Shown here: one piece after another, positions 5,450-7,062 of the stretch
Layout: the number at the start of each line of letters is the position of its first letter
Position numbering within the stretch: the stretch's first letter is position 1
DNA from: Mediterranea massiliensis
GTDB lineage: Bacteria > Bacteroidota > Bacteroidia > Bacteroidales > Bacteroidaceae
Assembly (NCBI GenBank): GCA_958402075.1
Contig: CATXSD010000132.1
Span: 1 to 7,062, forward strand
Direction: 5' to 3'
DNA: 7,062 nucleotides
Notes under the pieces: generated by a model
What the model was told of the DNA's origin: nothing
The model's input: the letters and a program-made list of their open reading frames with translations, nothing else
The model's database searches: none
Program-made: the position numbers and the translations under genes

Positions 5450-7062
5450 TTACAGATTCTTTCCGTGGCAGTTCTTGTATTTCTTGCCGCTGCCGCAGGG
5501 ACAGGGATCGTTGCGTCCTACTGTCTTTTCTGCGCGGATGGGTTCACGTTTGGGCTGTTCGCGGGTATCTCTTGCGGCGGCAGCCTGCTGGTTCGGGTCG
5601 TTCAAGTCCACTTTCTGTTCGCGGTATTTGCTCATGTCCTGACGTTGCTCGGGAGCGGCCTGGCGCACTTCTACGTTGCGCTGGGGTGTCTGCTGCTGGC
5701 TTTCGGCCGGAGCTTCCTGTACAGGTATCTGGCCGCGCATCAGGATGGAGATGGTCTGATTATTGATCTTGTCGACCATCGCATCGAACAGGTTGACAGA
5801 TTCCAGCTTGTAGATCAGCAACGGGTCTTTCTGTTCGTAGCTGGCATTCTGTACGGAGTGCTTCAGGTCGTCCAGCTCGCGGAGGTTCTCTTTCCAGGCC
5901 TCGTCGATGACATGCAGCAGGATGCTCTTTTCGAACGATTTCACCACTTCCTTGCATTCGCTTTCATAAGCGGCTTTCAAGTTGCAGGAGATGTTGTACA
6001 TGCGCTTGCCGTCGGTGATGGGAATCAGGATGTTCTCGTACATGTGTCCCTGGTTCTCGTATACCTGCTTGATGACCGGATAGGCAATCTGTGCCATGCG
6101 GTCGGTCTTGCGCTTGAAGAGCTCCATCGCGGCATCGAAAGCCTTGTCGGCCAGCTTTTCTTTCTTCTCTTCCTTGAATTCGTCTTCGGTGAACGGGGCT
6201 TCCATGGCCAGTGTCTGGAGCATGTCCATCTTGCAGTTCTCGTAGTCGGGAGCTTGTACGGCATTGACGCAGCGGTCCCAAATCATGTTCACGATGTCCA
6301 TGCCGATGCGTTCGCCCATCAAGGCGTGGCGGCGTTTGGTGTAGACAACGGTACGTTGCTTGTTCATCACGTCGTCGTATTCCAGCAAGCGTTTACGGAT
6401 GCCGAAGTTGTTTTCTTCCACTTTCTTCTGGGCCCGTTCGATGGACTTGGAAATCATGCTGTGTTCGATCATTTCACCTTCCTTGAAGCCCAGCTTGTCC
6501 ATCACGCTGGCAATGCGGTCGGACGAGAACAGACGCATCAGGTCGTCTTCCAGTGATACGAAGAATACGGATGAACCCGGGTCGCCCTGACGGCCGGCAC
6601 GACCACGCAGCTGGCGGTCTACACGGCGGGACTCGTGACGCTCCGTACCGATGATGGCCAGACCGCCGGCAGCTTTTACCTCCGGGCTCAGCTTGATATC
6701 GGTACCACGGCCGGCCATGTTGGTGGCGATGGTCACCGTACTGCTTTGACCGGCTTGGGCCACGATTTCAGCTTCCTTCTGGTGCAGCTTGGCGTTCAGC
6801 ACGTTGTGGGGAATCTTGCGCATGGTCAGCATCTTGCTCAGCATTTCCGAGATTTCTACTGACGTCGTACCTACCAGTACGGGGCGTCCGGCATGGACCA
6901 TGGCTTCGATTTCTTCGATAACGGCTTTGTATTTCTCGCGTTTCGTCTTGTAGACGCGGTCGTTCATGTCCTTGCGGGCAATGGGGCGGTTGGTCGGGAT
7001 CACTACGACATCCAGTTTGTAGATGTCCCAGAACTCACCGGCTTCCGTTTCAGCCGTACCGG
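5450..7062 (-). CDS. secA: Preprotein translocase ATPase SecA, C-terminal part (5' end outside window)
   Basis: SecA is the ATPase motor that drives unfolded preproteins through SecYEG. The window holds the last 536 codons; the frame stays open to the right edge, where it reads GTAETEAGEFWDIY, a conserved SecA segment, so the gene is cut by the window and not truncated. NBD2 is recognised by VLVGTTSVE, by ATNMAGRGTD (fragment residues about 112-121, helicase motif V) and by QLRGRAGRQGDPG (about 150-162, motif VI with the arginine finger). The helical scaffold and wing regions follow. After a Gln/Pro-rich linker (about 445-510) the protein ends in a SEC-C zinc site, C-x-C-x8-C-H at 520-532 (nt 5465-5503), which in other bacteria binds zinc and SecB or ribosomes. 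A terminator lies 28 bases past the stop. Confidence 0.98.
   Translation of the reverse strand, partial: GTAETEAGEFWDIYKLDVVVIPTNRPIARKDMNDRVYKTKREKYKAVIEEIEAMVHAGRPVLVGTTSVEISEMLSKMLTMRKIPHNVLNAKLHQKEAEIVAQAGQSSTVTIATNMAGRGTDIKLSPEVKAAGGLAIIGTERHESRRVDRQLRGRAGRQGDPGSSVFFVSLEDDLMRLFSSDRIASVMDKLGFKEGEMIEHSMISKSIERAQKKVEENNFGIRKRLLEYDDVMNKQRTVVYTKRRHALMGERIGMDIVNMIWDRCVNAVQAPDYENCKMDMLQTLAMEAPFTEDEFKEEKKEKLADKAFDAAMELFKRKTDRMAQIAYPVIKQVYENQGHMYENILIPITDGKRMYNISCNLKAAYESECKEVVKSFEKSILLHVIDEAWKENLRELDDLKHSVQNASYEQKDPLLIYKLESVNLFDAMVDKINNQTISILMRGQIPVQEAPAESQQQTPQRNVEVRQAAPEQRQDMSKYREQKVDLNDPNQQAAAARDTREQPKREPIRAEKTVGRNDPCPCGSGKKYKNCHGKNL

Noticed and set aside
5465..6556. 363-codon open frame on the + strand opposite secA
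   Set aside because: Hydrophobic-looking translation arises from reading the complement of charged SecA codons; SecA motifs on the - strand are unmistakable.

Overview
The window looks like a stretch of a Bacteroidales chromosome, most likely Bacteroides or Phocaeicola. The grounds are a secreted two-gene glycan-degradation pair of the Bacteroides type, a lipoprotein resembling a Bacteroidetes-restricted family, a SecA with a SEC-C zinc tail, near absence of Shine-Dalgarno sites, and two -7 promoter boxes that fit the Bacteroides TAnnTTTG consensus. The species cannot be named from the sequence alone.

Layout, left to right. Positions 1-133 are a heptanucleotide tandem array (unit TAGCTCG with TTG/TCA variants) that continues beyond the left edge. 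Positions 143-190 form a strong stem-loop with a T-rich tail. On the + strand follow a secreted GH33 exo-sialidase (220-1857) and, 8 bases later, a secreted DUF4091/GH123-type beta-N-acetylgalactosaminidase candidate (1866-3647). A hairpin with T-tracts on both sides (3654-3697) ends this pair and probably also the gene converging on it. The remaining genes are on the - strand: a small, very acidic protein of unknown function (3722-4165), a lipoprotein with a TPR-like C-terminal part (4230-5333), and the C-terminal half of secA (5450 to the right edge). The last two are separated by a terminator that abuts a promoter.

How the genes fit together. The sialidase and the GH123-type enzyme both carry signal peptides and are probably co-transcribed and co-translated. 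Removing terminal sialic acid and then an exposed beta-GalNAc fits degradation of host glycans such as GM2-type gangliosides or Sd(a)-type caps; this is inference from the two families and their arrangement. The - strand genes look like ordinary chromosomal genes unrelated to glycan use. No transposase, integrase, CRISPR, tRNA or rRNA was seen. The least ordinary items are the heptamer array and the structured leader ahead of the sialidase, and the sialidase-GH123 pair itself. No stretch longer than about 135 bases lacks a gene once the array is counted.
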